DNA of 64,000 nt, from positions 7,634,384-7,698,383 of the forward strand of contig OZ024791.1 in NCBI GenBank assembly GCA_964017065.1, read 5' to 3'. The translations under genes were made by a program, and so were the position numbers. The notes under the pieces are model-generated. The model was not told the DNA's origin, ran no database searches, and saw only the letters and a list, made by a program, of their open reading frames with translations. This DNA is from Haliclona indistincta. Its lineage: Eukaryota > Porifera > Demospongiae > Haplosclerida > Chalinidae. Of the stretch, positions 23,170-36,343 are shown piece after piece (position 1 is the first letter of the stretch; each line of letters starts with the position of its first letter).

Positions 23170-26100
23170 TCATTTTTTCCCAAACTCAGTGTAGTAGTAG
23201 GAGATGTAGGTCATGACTGACCTCCAGTCTGGCACAGACATGCTCACCATGTCCTCCACATCCTATAGAGAATGGAAGAGGGAGGTTTAACAGCTGGTAT
23301 AGGCAGTTGGTATTGTGCAAGTGTGTTTACTCACCAGAAGTGATGGAATCCCGGCATCCTCTGCTACTGAAAAAGCAATCTCAAAATTCCTTCTCTGCAT
23401 AGCGTAAATGATGTGAAACGATCAAACACAACACAATTTGTAGTTATAATATTACAGATAAACACTAAACTATTATGCTTTTTATGTGCACATGAAGAAT
23501 GATGTCTGGTACTGCATACCTGTGTTTCGTGGGTGAGAGTATTGTATGGGATTTTGTCCGGCAGAAAGTGATGAAGGAGGGCACAAAATGCAAGTCCGTC
23601 TGAAAAACTTGCTCCGAAATTGTTGATAGAGACATTCTAAGCAAAGCAACATCATTTCATATGAGGATAAAGGAAATCTAAAAGCTCACTTCATAGCTGT
23701 CGGTCATGATTTGACACCATCGCAGCAATTTGGCTCTCTTTGAACGATTGTCCATAGGAACTGTGAATGAGGGAGTAGATACCTGTCTGTTTGGAAGTAT
23801 GACAGAATGAGGACGTGTCAGTTTGTGTTGTGCAGGAGATCTTTCTCTTCTGCAAGGCAAAATGAGATCATGTCAAGTACAGACATTCTATACGTGGGAA
23901 GTAACAGACCTTGTCACAGGATTATTTGATACTGGTGTAGCCACTGGAGACGTGGTTGCTGTAGGAGCAGTTGGAGACACAGCCCGATTCCCTTCTTTCT
24001 CCTGCATCTTCGAGATAAATGAACTCAGACTATTTCCACTGCCAGTGACATACAAGGACAAAGGTCTTTGTCCTGCTTTGCCCGATTGAGATGAAGTAGC
24101 AGTAAGAGTAGTAGTAGGTGGCTCACTCAGCCCATTCTGTGGAGTGGTCAGTTTGCTTTTCCATGCAGGCTGTTGTGGCGGGTCATTGTTGACGCCTTGT
24201 ATTGAAGCAACTGTAGCTCCTCGCCTGAAAACTACACCTGTTTTTACCATGCTGTTCCTTTGTGCAGGTGGTGGTACTGTTGCATAAGAGATAGGTGTAG
24301 GAACTTGCTGTGGTTTACTTGGCTGCCCATTGCTAGTCTGGCTAACCATTCCTGGTGGTTGCTTCACTGTTTGAGATGTTGGAACAGGTACTTTAGTAGT
24401 AACTGGTTGCTTGGGAGTATAAAGACTTGTGGTTGGTGTTGTCAGAGAAGTGGATGAAGTGAGAGGTGGGTGTCTAGATGCAGGAGCTGTTTTCTGCTGT
24501 GGTGATTTTGGTGCACTAAAATCAGAGCTTTGTGGAGCTTGCAGAGCTGAAGAGGAGGTAGTGGTGGATGGTGGGCTAACAGTACCATTAGGTCTTGTAG
24601 TCTTTTGTGAGGCCATTGGAGGTGGTTTTGGCTTGGAGATAGCTATTGGAGTGACTGCAGTGGGCGTGTGAACCTCTTTGACAACATCAGTGATGACTGT
24701 ACTTTTGGGAGACAATGTCTTTGTTACTGCGGGTGGTGGTGCTGGTGTAGAAGTGTGTTCCTCCTGCAAGCTTGTCTTCCTTGTTGACTTGACCGAGGAG
24801 AGAGGAGGAGCAGACTTTTCTTTTGTGGCTTCAAAAGACCGTCTCAGAGCTAAAACTGTCTTCTTTGGTGGTTCAGCTGTAGCAGCAAGAGTCTTCCCTG
24901 GTGGTGTTGGTAGTGGTTCATGAATGGTTGCAGGCTTGGTTACTACTTGTGATGATCCTTTTTGTGGTAATTTTTCGTCCACTTTCGAATGACCAGAAGA
25001 GGTTTCTACTGGTGGTGGTTCTTGCTTAGTGGTTGCAGCTGGTGTGGAAGTAGGCACGTGTGTTGGTGCAGAAAATGCAGCTTTAGCAACTGAAGTAGAG
25101 ACAGGTTGGTTGTCACTGCCGACCATCTGGTTGAACAGTTGTACAAGCGAGTTAACAGCTGCTCCTTGCTTACCACTTCCATTAGGAGAAGTTGGTGAAA
25201 AGGTACCGAGATCAGAAGAACGCTTTCTTTCCTTCGTAGTGGAAGTGGTCGAAGGTAAGGTCATATCACTGCTCTTCCGTACTGGTGGTATGGCTTTTAT
25301 CTGAGGTGGCGGAGGTGAACCTTGCTTACCACTTCCATTAGGAGAAGTTGGTGAAAAGGTACCGAGATCAGAAGAACGCTTTCTTTCCTTCGTGGTGGAA
25401 GTGGTTGAAGGTAAGGTCACATCACTGCTCTTCCGTACTGGTGGTATGGCTTTTATCTGAGGTGGCGGAGGTGAACCTTGCTTACCACTTCCATTAGGAG
25501 AAGTTGGTGAAAAGGTACCGAGATCAGAAGAACGCTTTCTTTCCTTCGTGGTGGAAGTGGTCAGAGGTAAGGTCACATCACTGCTCTTCCGTACTGGTGG
25601 TATGGCTTTCGTCTGAGGTGGTGGAGGTGAAGGAGTAGGAGATTGAACCTCGGATGCACTACTGATTGGGGACAATCGTGGTACGGAAATGACACGATGT
25701 TTCATTCCCTTTGGTTTGATGATCACAGCAGACGGAGGAGGACCAACTGCTTGAGAAGAAAGAAGAGGAGCGTTGCTTTTTGAAGCTGGTTGGTTATTAG
25801 TCGTGTGACCTTGTGTTTGCACAGATGAACTAGCAGTACTGTTGTATGAAGGAATAATGGTTTGTTGGTCATTTTTTCGAGACAAGGCTCTCTCTTGCAG
25901 AGCTGTATTTTCACTCTCTTTGTTGGTCTTGAGCTCTGCTTCATTCTTATCATTCTGTCCTTTGCTTGTAGGTAGCAACTGCCCAGTACTTGGAGAAGGC
26001 TGAGAATGATGCGGTGGATCGGAATCAAAGGAGACGCTTCTCTTTGGAGAGGCTCCAGGTGATGACTGCTTCTTGGTTGGAGAAGAGCCCTTGGGTTGAA

Positions 26101-29100
26101 ACGAATAGTGAGTGATTGATCTTTCTCTACCTGGTGAAGACTCCTTGCTTACATCTCTTATTTGAGTAGGTCCAGTGGATGCTCTTTCTTTTCGTGGTGA
26201 AGGTGGCTCTTTGCTACTGCTTCTTCGTGACTTGGTAGGTGATGAAGGGGCTGAGCCCTGGCTGCTTTTCCTTTGCTTTTGAGGACTGGTCGGTGTAGGA
26301 GGGGTACCATCAAGACTACCGCGTCTTCCTGTGATGTTTGCAAAAATGGACGAATGTTGAGACTGTTGTCTTGGCGGAGAAGACTGATCGTGTGTGACTC
26401 TTCTCCACTTTGGAGGACTGTTTGGATCATAAGGTTTGCTGGCATCTTCACTGTTCATATGAGAAGAAACCTGTTGTGTATAAGCTATTTTCAATTCAGT
26501 AGCCAGCACTTCAACTTCTTCCTGTTTTCTTTGACAAAGAGCTCTAAGTTCATTTTCTCTGGCTTGTGTCTCACGCTTCATTTGGTGCATCTTTGAGCGG
26601 GCAGCAGCCATCTCTTCTGACTGCATCTGGTTCTCTTTTCTCAGTTTCTCAATCTCTTTGAGCAAAGATTCATGCAATTCTTGGTCATGATCAGATGGTT
26701 GACGACGGTGTCTCTTGGGACTGGCAGCTTTGCCTAGTCTCTTGTTTTCCTGCAATGCTGTATCCCTCTCTTTGGTTACAGTCTGGAGAGTAACTTTCAT
26801 CGCGGAGCACTCATTAGTCAGCGTCTCGACTTTCTCCTCTGCTTTACTCAGTTCTTCTCTTAACTCTTCCAGCTTTCTCTCAAGTGTCACCCGCTCCTCA
26901 AGGGCTGATCTCATGTGAGACTGCAGAAGGCTCATGTCTCCTTTTGGTGGAGACACAGTACTTCGTCGCCCAATAGACAAACTGTGGAGGTCATTGTCAG
27001 ACACTGATGCTTCCAACGGAACAGAAGACACAGAAGATCTACTTAAGGACTTCTTTGAAGATTTAGGGCTCGGTTCAGTTGAGTGCGAGACAGCGGGACC
27101 AGAACTGTCTTGACGCCGATTAGATCGACGGAAGAACCCGAATTTCTTGCGTGACTTTGATGGTTCTGGTGATGGCTCTCGAGAGGCTCTCTGTTGTTGC
27201 TGGAGATGTCTTAGTTCATTCTCGAGTAGAGCAACTTGGCTCTTAAGCTCAGAGTTCTCCTTGTTTATTAAGCTGCTTTCAGACAGCTGATGGTTATCTA
27301 CAACACCTCCAGCCAAATGCAAGTCTAACTCCTGAGCTCCACTATTTTCTAACTGCTGGTGAGAATCACTGGATAGCAAACTGGTTGGACACATAGAGCT
27401 GTTCAAGTGCCTCTTTAGCTCAGCAATTTCTCTATCTCTCTCAGCCACAAGGTTCTCCATGGCAGTCAATTTGTTAGTAGCTTCATATTCAGACATTGTC
27501 TGCACACTTGTTGTAAGCACAGAATCCATTTCATCTCCTCCTTCACTCAAACTTCTTCCACTCCTTCTTGAACTGCTGCTGCTCTTCCTTCGACTCCCCA
27601 ATGACTTCTTTCCTGCTTTCAGTTGTTCGTTCTCTTTTTTCAATGACTCAACTGACTTTGACAGCTGGTGGTTCCGCTTGGACAAGTCCTGATTGGCTCT
27701 TTGTAGCTTGCGGATGTTTGGCTTAGATGATGCTTGAGGTGAGTAATCTGCAGACTCTAACTCTGGCTCAGCACTGAAGCTTTTTATACCCGTCGGAGGC
27801 ATCTCCATGGTGATTACATCAGCATCACAATCTCCCTGTTATGTGTAATGATAATAGCATCTTATAAAGTGGTACTAAATTGTCCTATACGTTTCTGTAA
27901 CTAAGACCATAAACAAACAATATGAACAAGTAATGGGAGCTTTTGTAAGTGTCAAAGCAAGCGGTCTCACTTATTTACTATTTCAAAGTGGCTAATAACA
28001 ATCATTACAGAAACTTTGTGGTGAGCTAGACTATTTAAATGTCAATCAAACTCCAATCACTTTTAAACAGCTTTCCAATCGTTGTGTGTACACAACTCTG
28101 TGACTACTCGACCCTACGCAGTGTCCTTTATGCTGAATGATATGGCTCACACACACACATGCAACTCCTCTGCATGAACTACACTCCCAGACTGTATGCT
28201 GATCGATCAAGAGGCATCTCAGGAACTTAGGTAGTTTGTACAGCTCACAGCTGCTGTGTACATTCATTAAAATTTGTACTTGTGGGAGTGTGTCACACAC
28301 TCACACACATACCTGTTCTTTGTTTAGTGATGTGGTAGACTTCCCCTGTTTCCTCACGACAGAGTCATCTGTAGTGGCACCAGATAGCAAATTAGTGAGT
28401 ACGTACCAAAACGACAGCTGGAATGAAGTACGCAAACCTTCTTTATCTTTGGGTTCTTTGATCACTGAAGAGCTCTTACTTTTCCACTTGAGCTTTCCTA
28501 TAATTAGACCAATCAGTATCACATTGTATACACTCTTACATGTACTACTAAATCCTTACTACAATAGGAAGCCCTAGAAACAGCAATGAACACTACAAAA
28601 TGATTGGCTGATAAGTTAGTTTGTTTTTATTGCATTACAAATCAGCACCATACTAGGCTTGATAAATTACGGAAAAGACTACAGTGATGGTGTGTGGTAG
28701 TGATGATCTTGGTTGACAGTACTTCCAAGCATCCGGCAATAGTATGCATCATTTGGTTCACCGGAGCCCAGAAAAATTTGCAGAAAGCTTTGGCATGTTT
28801 GCAAGGGTCAGCACTTACTAGTATGTAAATTTTCTACCAAAACTGCTGTTTCAGTACAATACTAGCTGTCTCGCTATTATAGTTCTAGAGTTCTAGTCCA
28901 GTAGCTAGGCAACGGGCAGCAAAATTTGATACCTGAAGCCATAGTGAGCATGTGATACAATTTCAACCTACTCACCGAAGCCGCTCTTTGACTTTTTTGG
29001 TTCCGCCATTATTTGATTCTTGGTTTCACCTAACAAAAGGAATGTTAAAATGAAGATGACCTCTTTAGACTAAAAAATCAGTTTTATAAATTCAATTATA

Positions 29101-29251
29101 ACATAGACTCTATTGCACGTTACTATGGTTGCGTACCTGCTACTGGTAGGCACCGGTCAATTACTGGTACGTGTTTGCCGCCGATCAGTGAATATCTGAC
29201 CAACACGACTGGATCTTCATTAAATCCAATATCACGAGGAAGATCTGCCAT
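23170..29251 (-). CDS. SPECC1L/cytospin-like coiled-coil protein with C-terminal CH domain
   Basis: Nine exons join in phase: 29251-29137, 29029-28976, 28497-28438, 28368-28313, 27835-23910, 23849-23690, 23636-23520, 23394-23335 and 23262-23170, giving about 1546 residues. Coiled coils lie at roughly residues 130-180 and 400-570, followed by a long Ser/Pro/Thr-rich disordered middle with three 52-residue repeats. A calponin-homology domain fills ~1437-1543, with [31 protein letters not shown] and [10 protein letters not shown]. Coiled coil plus a single C-terminal CH domain matches cytospin/SPECC1, which links actin and microtubules; smoothelin-type proteins are the alternative. The exon 23910 donor (GTCTGT) is unusual. 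The ATG at 29251 is chosen; a further 5' exon (30799-30950) joins in frame but has no ATG, so it is probably 5' UTR. Confidence 0.75.
25164..25631 (-). repeat. Three in-frame 156-base repeats in the SPECC1L-like gene
   Basis: Three consecutive copies of a 156-base unit (starts at 25164, 25320 and 25476) differ by only a few bases and encode 52 residues each, including [12 protein letters not shown] and [15 protein letters not shown]. The near identity indicates recent expansion or ongoing homogenisation. Confidence 0.9.
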
Positions 29252-31056
29252 ACGCACTCTGACCTGTATCGACAAGAGAGAGTGTATGATAATAATTTTG
29301 AACAATAATGAGCAAGTGAGGGAGGTGAGATGGAAAAGAGATTGGTCAAAGTTTTCTATAAGAGTGGGAGATTCAAAAGTGGTGGGAGAAACAAAACACT
29401 GAACTTTCTCGTAATGCAATAAATTCCAATGGCGCTCAAACGTGATCAGGTGTCTTATGCTGCAGCTGTGATGTTGCCATGGATACCATATCACTTCATG
29501 TGCTATAAACCATGCAGTCTACAATGACAAACATTTTAGTTTCTTTACTACGCGTATTATAGGACACTAAGATTCAAATAATCGCCATCCAATATCTTCA
29601 ACATCAATCATTGTATACCCCGTATTATTTGCAGTTTGCCTAGACACCGTGTACACTGATCTGTCAACAAACCAACATTGTGCTAAGAGTTCACACTGTA
29701 TTGAGTCTCTATTTAACCCACTGTCTGGATGGTACAAACAATAAGCTACAATGGACATACAGTATTCTGCAAATTCACAGTCTCTTTGTGCAAAGAAAAG
29801 ACTCTGGGATGGGCGTGCTGTTTAGGCTACATGATAATTCATTACGTGTGGAAAAAATTTGAATGATAAGTGAGCTAGTCAACACAACGCACACTTGAGT
29901 CGAGGACGTTCTTTTACTGAGTAATGATACAAATGAGAGGGTGTAGTCAATATAATTCGATTATGGTTTGTATACATTGTGTGAGTCAGTGACTACATGC
30001 ACAATGCATGCACTATCTCAGAGCTACTAAAACACATTTCCCTTTAAGCAATTTTAGCACTTAATAATTTGTCCTAAAGTACACTTGTTAGAACGCTAAA
30101 ACAACTCAGTTCACTCCACATGCTATCACAATGGACTACATTGCATAGTACCACTTTTCCCATCAAGTAGTATGATTGAGGCACACAGCTTGATCACACG
30201 ACCTGTGCAGACCCTGCTACCTATGAGCTCAGGATTCTGTGAACTGAGTGACCACAATGATTGTAGTTCTCACAATACCATAGCACATTGCTGACATATT
30301 TCTAGGGCAGGCACCCACATCACTCAGAACCCACTCTAAAAGAATGTCACTACCACTACTCTAACACATGTTCTGCAGTACCACTGATAAACACACGCAA
30401 TTTTGAATTCACACAGCCTGCATGGAGCTGACAGTATTTGCAAAAAGCATCACTCTTTGCAGGAAAACGTGCTAATCAGCAAATGCTACACTTGTTGAAG
30501 TTTGCTAAAATAAGCAGTGTCTTGGTGTTCTAACAGGCAAACCAAACTGCTCCAGGTGTCTGTGGAATGTGCCTACTTAGAGGAATCCATAGCTGCGGTG
30601 TAGTACATGCAATGTGCTCAGACAACACACTAGAACAACAAGATAATGCGATAATGAATTTAACCGTAGTAGAACGTTTTTCCTGAGGTCGATCCTGCTC
30701 TGTAACGTTTCGAGCACAACACGTACACAGTACAAGCACACACAAATTGTCGTTCTCCACACGGTTTGATTTACACCACGAGTAAACACTCTTCTCACCT
30801 GCTGGTCAGTAAATTTGGCGGACTCTGTTCCACCGGCGACTGTCGGCAGTTGAGACAACACGTACTGTAGCGAACTGGGGCACCAATCCCTCGCACTGTC
30901 GCGCGGTGACACTTCTGACTTCAGACTAAACTCGCCGGGTGCTAACGATTCAAGTAGCGCACATTGATGACCGCGTGGGCGTTGAGTGCACGAGTATTAG
31001 CCGCACCCCTTAGCAAAATACAATTTTTTACATACAGTCAAGCACACATAATGTCT
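29252..31056 (-). other. Probable 5' intron and leader exon of the SPECC1L-like gene
   Basis: From 29264 to 30798 I find no coding exon. At about 30799-30950 a minus-strand open stretch ends in DQQ and a GTGAGA donor in phase 0, which would join the exon ending at 29263. The stretch has no ATG after its upstream stop, so it is either untranslated leader or uses a start I cannot see. The transcription start is probably near 30950, just beyond the 3' end of the FERM gene. Confidence 0.45.
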
Positions 31057-34000
31057 TCACGATGCTAGGTCACTGTGATCTGATATACTGATTGTGGGCG
31101 AGGAGTAAGACTCCAGTCGACCAGACGACTTCTCTCTATAGGTCTGAGGAGAGTTGCTGCTACTGCTGCAACCATTTTGAACCAACAGTCGAGGCGAGAG
31201 AGATTTCTTTGCAGCGAGAAGAGGGCTCTGCCGATGACCTGCAAGAGAAGTATCGCTAGCTGAACTATCAACAGAGAGTCTGGCAGGATAAGGGCTTGCT
31301 GCAGGAGAGGCGCTGGCACTGCTGTCGTCCGTGTTGTACTCCTTGAAATCAAGAAAGCTAAACCTAAGAAAAATGTGCATTGATCACTCGTAATATCAGG
31401 TACAGTACCATGCAAGTGTGTATGATGCAAACACTTGTTTTTAGACTATACCTTTCTTCCATGAGCTTGTCCATGTTCTCAAACACGGGGTTCTCCCATG
31501 ACACTGCCTTCACGTCTTCTTCAGATGTCTAGCGATCGCAAAACAAAAAAATAATTATGCACCAGCAGTGGACCCAGTAAATTTTTTAAAGTACTGTAGT
31601 TATAGACTGGGTACGAGGCTAGTGTAGGCTGGGTATGAGGCTATACTGTATACAAACATGCTACATGTGTGTGAATTGGTAAGTATGTTACATGTAAAGC
31701 TAAAGTTATGTTTAGTTTCTAAGCATCATAACATACTACACATTGCACAAATCACACGATATACATGTATCACACAACCACAGTCTTGTCGCTACCAACA
31801 CACTGCAGAATATCTAGACTGTGAGATAACACACGTACGGCTCATTGCACGAATATTTTACACTAGCAATACAGCACACTTGATGAGAGTAACTGGTGTA
31901 CACTCAATTGACTGTAGCCTAGTGGAGTCACGCAGTCTCTGTAAGTGTAGGAATGACCATTACACAATGTGTGTTTGAATGCTGCAAGCCATATTAAAAA
32001 GATTAAGGAAAGTCACAAAGGTGTAAAATGTCATTGCATGAGTGCTAACAGCTTTGTGGTTGATAAAACTACTTGTACTGGCTCTACAAGGTATGTCTCC
32101 AGGGCATCTAGGACTGGGGGGCGTGTCACACTTACCAGTGGATTATCCAGCACGCTTGCCCAGTAGATGTGGTTGTACGTCAGTGACTGAGGTCTGACCT
32201 TGCCGGCTTGACCTGCCGCAAACCTGTGATAAGCTGCCTCCATCTCCTAAAAAGAAAAGAAAAATATAAAAAGGAGTATGAAGTATAAGACTTACTTCAC
32301 TGAGCATATATTCTTGCTGTTGCTTGTATTGAGAGAGATCCGGTACAGAGGAACTCAATTCTCTATGACCTACAGCAACAAAAATGTTAAATATTCATCT
32401 CTTTCTCACTCTTATAATTTATAGTGATACTGTTAGCTTAGTAGCAGTGATAGTAGATAAACTGTGAATGTATCAAAATTAAAGTGTGTAAATGTACCAT
32501 TTAGACAGTCAATCATCACAACTGCATATTCTGGTAGAGAGAGTTTAAGATGCTCCGTCACACCGTCCTTGGTAAAAGAGAGCTTCACCATGTCTGTTTC
32601 TGAGTCCTGAGAGAATAAGAGAAAGATAAATACAGGAGGGGGGCGAGGCTGGAACCAGTAATGTGACCTAATTAAGAATACATTAAAATGAGTTTAAATT
32701 ACACAAAATGAACTCCCACACAATTAATAATTAACATAATTGTGGTACTGACATGTTCCCATTGCAATAAGCTGCTGTAATCCCATACGAGACTCTTCTT
32801 CTTTGTATTATAGAACAGAAACATGATCTATTTAGAGAAAGAGGAGGAGGATAGCAACAACTATGGCGTCACTACTTTACCTTGTGTCTCGAGACTCCAA
32901 TGAGACCGCTGTCTTTAGTCTCGGTATTAATACTCGAGAAGAACTCCATCCCGAATAGCTCCATCGAAGACCACATTTTTACAAACCAATTTTTAGCATC
33001 GCAAGCTAAGCACAGATGAATACATCATTGTAGTGGTAGTCAAAACGTCTACATACCTACTAGGCCCTTCAATAAAGAGTGATGACTGGCAACCTCTTTG
33101 GCAACATTCTGATAAGATCATAGTTATACAGCTGCAAATAGAATCCATGCACACATGTATTATGAACATACTTTTATCTTGCACTTTGGTGGTACAATTA
33201 ATCCCTTCATTTTGTGAATACGTTCAACAGTATCCCTACAAGAGGACAATATTCGCATGAAATAACGTCTGAGAACAAGTAGAGAGCATGCAAGCATATT
33301 GTTTTCGGAAAATAGTCACTATTTTGTGTAAGGGTATCTTGCTGCAGGCATCATGTCCAGCCAGTGGACTGAGACCAGGCAGCGCTGATAAATTAATCAT
33401 GGAGACCATCTTCCTCTCAACTCATGCCTTCCAATCCCTTTCTCCCAGTCTTTCTTCCTTCCTTCCTCTCTCTCATTCTCTCCCTCCCCTCTGTTTCCCC
33501 CTCCCCATCTCTCTGGCTATAGTACAGCATACTCTTTCGAGCTAAAGTCTCCCATTGTTATCTGACACAGTAACGCTGACATCTTCACTAGATCTTGCTG
33601 TGAACAAAGCAGTTCTCCAGATAGAAAAGTCGCTCTGCATAAACAAGAGAGGAAAAAGAGAAAGCAGAGATGACAATCAAAGGAAATTAAATCAGTAAAC
33701 CAACATATAAAATAGTCTAGACCTACCTTCCTTGTTTATAGAGGAGTTCATGTGTTGTCGATTCTCTATAAAAAACCAAGAGTACAGTGTACTTTTACAT
33801 TTTTGAAGATGTTGTAGTCTCACCTCTCAAGGTCAGTGTGGTAGTGAAATCGGTACATCAGGATAACCTCGTCTTCCGCCATTACATCCTGTGTCAGCAG
33901 AGATTTGGTGGGGTCCAACCACGGCGTGTCAATGCGCATTTGATGCTTCTTGGAGATCTGTCTGTAGAGAAAACATAGCTGGTGATACAAACACATGAGA

Positions 34001-36066
34001 AAAAATTCAAAATAGCAGAGTGCCTTCAGTGCACATTTCAAATGTCTAAGATGGTCTGTTGTACCATACAATCCCTTCATTTCTATAGCAACTAGTCTAG
34101 CAGAAGCACTATTGATAGAGCAATGTTTATTAACACATCCTTAATCATGGCAGTAGAGATTGCCGAGGTCAATCAAATTAGTGATCATTTGAATCACACT
34201 ACGTCAGGGACTGTACCACATTCTCTCTGATGTGAAACCACAGAGAGCAAGTCACACTTCAATATTATTACTGATGTTTATTGCAATGCGCTATACCCAA
34301 TATAGTACTGTTTTCAACGAGGAATGCTCTGTTATTCGCAATTAAAACACACAGTCCATAGTGAAATCAAAACCAATTAAAAGTTTATGACATTAGTGAA
34401 CGTACTTCTTCTTTGGTATAAGTTGAGAGGAAGATGGTCTCCGTGATTTACCAGCGCTGCCTGGTCTCATTCCACTGGCACTGGCTGGACGGGATACCTG
34501 CAGCAAGACACCATACACAAAACAGTGACTACTTTCCGGCATTTTTATTCAATTTGGCAAGTATGATTGTAAAGGTTTAGACAACAAGCCTTAATTTTTG
34601 ACCAATTAAATAAATTGTGAACTATTGAATATAACTCACGGCTTTTCGTCTTATTTTTGGTGACACAGCAAGAGAGCTGTCACTGCCTGTTAGCTGCTTC
34701 TTCTTTCCAAGTCCAGGAGCTGTAAGCATAGAGACAGTGAGAGAAGATGAAGCAAGCATTGATTGATCTAATTACTCACATATTCCTTGAGGGGAAAGTT
34801 CAGTTGGCTTAGCAGGATGACTGGATGTGTGATAAGTACATGTAAGCATAATGCAAATGTGAGTAGCTATGTCTGTCTCTCACTCACTGCTTAGTAACAG
34901 CATAGTCCACTGCAACAACAAGAGACAGCTCCTCCTGCAGACACAAAAAGTAACTTGATTATATTCTTTTCTCTAGTTATGCTTACTGGATGATCGTAGT
35001 GTAATTTATTGCACACATCACGAACAACCTCTTCAACCTAAGACAAGGAGAGAGAGAGAGAGTGAGTGAGTGACATTGGGAGAGGGAGGGAGGGAGTGAG
35101 CAAGTGAGTGAGTGAGTGGAGTAGTGCTGTGTGACTATCTACTTACACTGGATGATTCGTCGATTGATATCTCTTGTGAAGAAGCGTCTAAAAACCTGCA
35201 GAATATGAAACAACAATCACACATTCCCAATAAAATGACTAAGAGAAGATACTAAGTGGAAACTGAATGGTGTGAAACAGGAGGGAAGTACATGGACGCC
35301 TCAAAGAACAGACAGGTTTTGCTAGACTGAGTACATCAACATGCATTGTACAGATACACCATACTAGGTAGTAAACAAGAGGTGCACACACACATGTGTG
35401 TGTCAGGAAACCAGTGGATGCAGGTGAGTATGAATATGGTGATACAGCAAGTGCATTCATGTACTGGAGACCATGAGCACCACATGATAAGAGGTGGGGG
35501 AGGTGGTGCTACTACACTAGCCATAATAAGACTTTCTGTTGACTAAAGGTCATGTAGAAAGAGAACACAAACGCCTCGAGACATGCTCTACAGCTTGTAG
35601 GGGAAGTTTGGTAGAGTGGTCGTGGGCTGACCGTATCTTGAGAGGTCTCATCTTCGGTCGATACTCTAAACGAGTGTTGCTGCTCTTCCTGAGCATTCTG
35701 CCGATATGGGAGCCGCTCTGCAGCCATACCTGTGGTCAGGGTGGATGCAGGAGTGAGTAAACACACCCACACACACGTGGTGCTTCACAAACCTTTTTTT
35801 CGGGCCAGAACAGTGCGTACGAGTCGGGAGGCAGTTTAACGTCTCCCTGGTCGGTCAGTTTCTGGTAGACAGTCCGGCATACTTCCTCTGTCGTTAGCAA
35901 TCGAGATGCCTGCACGGAAATGGAGTTAACTCTGTTAGCACCTTGTAGGTATTTTCACACCAACACAGTCAAGTCATATGAACTCACGCACCTCTAACGA
36001 TATGCTTGGGTCTCGCCGACTACTCTCGCCCTCTGTGTCGTATTCTATCTTGAGCGTGAGACTCAT
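31057..36066 (-). CDS. Talin-head-like FERM protein lacking the talin rod
   Basis: At least 22 small exons, from the ATG at 36066 to the stop at 31057, give about 660 residues. Order matches a talin head: an F0-like start; VWLQSGSHIGRML...EYRPKMRPLKIR, which parallels the talin segment ending KKQRPLKIR; a variable basic/Ser-rich F1 insert; WLDPTKSLLTQDV with EDEVILMYRF; F2 with ATFLSGELLCSQQDLVKMSALLCQ; and F3 with LIGVSRHKIMFLF and LVWDYSSLLQW. Talin heads bind integrin tails and acidic lipids at adhesion sites. No rod follows; the tail is ~190 residues, Ser-rich, with a WENPVF motif. Clear exons include 36066-35992, 35909-35793, 35729-35632, 35195-35147, 33961-33824, 33634-33526, 33108-33057, 33005-32881, 32246-32136, 31528-31452 and 31363-31057. 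The join between 33526 and 33235 is uncertain. KRIT1-type FERM proteins are the alternative. Confidence 0.75.
31609..31642. repeat. Two copies of the GGGTACGAGGCT short repeat
   Basis: GGGTACGAGGCT (31609) and GGGTATGAGGCT (31631) lie in direct repeat in an intron of the FERM gene and match the arms of the element at 21782-21844. Confidence 0.55.
33300..33430 (+). repeat. Inverted partial copy of an F1-insert exon of the FERM gene
   Basis: On the plus strand this stretch reads like the minus-strand exon at 34497-34406 together with its upstream intron end. It shares AGTCACT-TTTTGTGTA, CTTGCTGCAGG, TGAGACCAGGCAGCGCTG and GGAGACCATCTTCCTCTC, with small gaps. The arms are about 130 bases, separated by about 1 kb, in opposite orientation. 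Because it includes intron plus exon it arose at DNA level. The second assembly copy has the same arrangement at 44954-45084. Confidence 0.85.
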
Positions 36067-36343
36067 GATGGGCTGTGTACACCGAGTAGGCAGCTTTCTT
36101 TCCCGCGCCCGCCCTGCACAACTATTAGTCGATGACTGGCAGAGGGTGGAGCTCGTTATTACGTGACCGCATTCATAATGTCCGCAGGAAATGAGTACAT
36201 AAAATACCACTTGCATATAAACGTGGTTGCAGTCAACATTTGCTATATTTCTCTGATTTGGCAGCGAGAGAAATCCGTATTTTGATTGCGGAGTACATCA
36301 CCAGAGATCCGCGGCCGACCAGTGAACGGCGCCAGGCGAGAAG
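36067..36343. promoter_or_regulatory. Bidirectional promoter, talin-like FERM / rabphilin-like
   Basis: A 277-base spacer between two divergent ATGs, GC-rich near both ends (CCGCGCCCGCCC at about 36103 and GATCCGCGGCCG at about 36306). A TTACGTGACC site lies near 36159. The tight head-to-head layout suggests co-expression. Confidence 0.55.
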
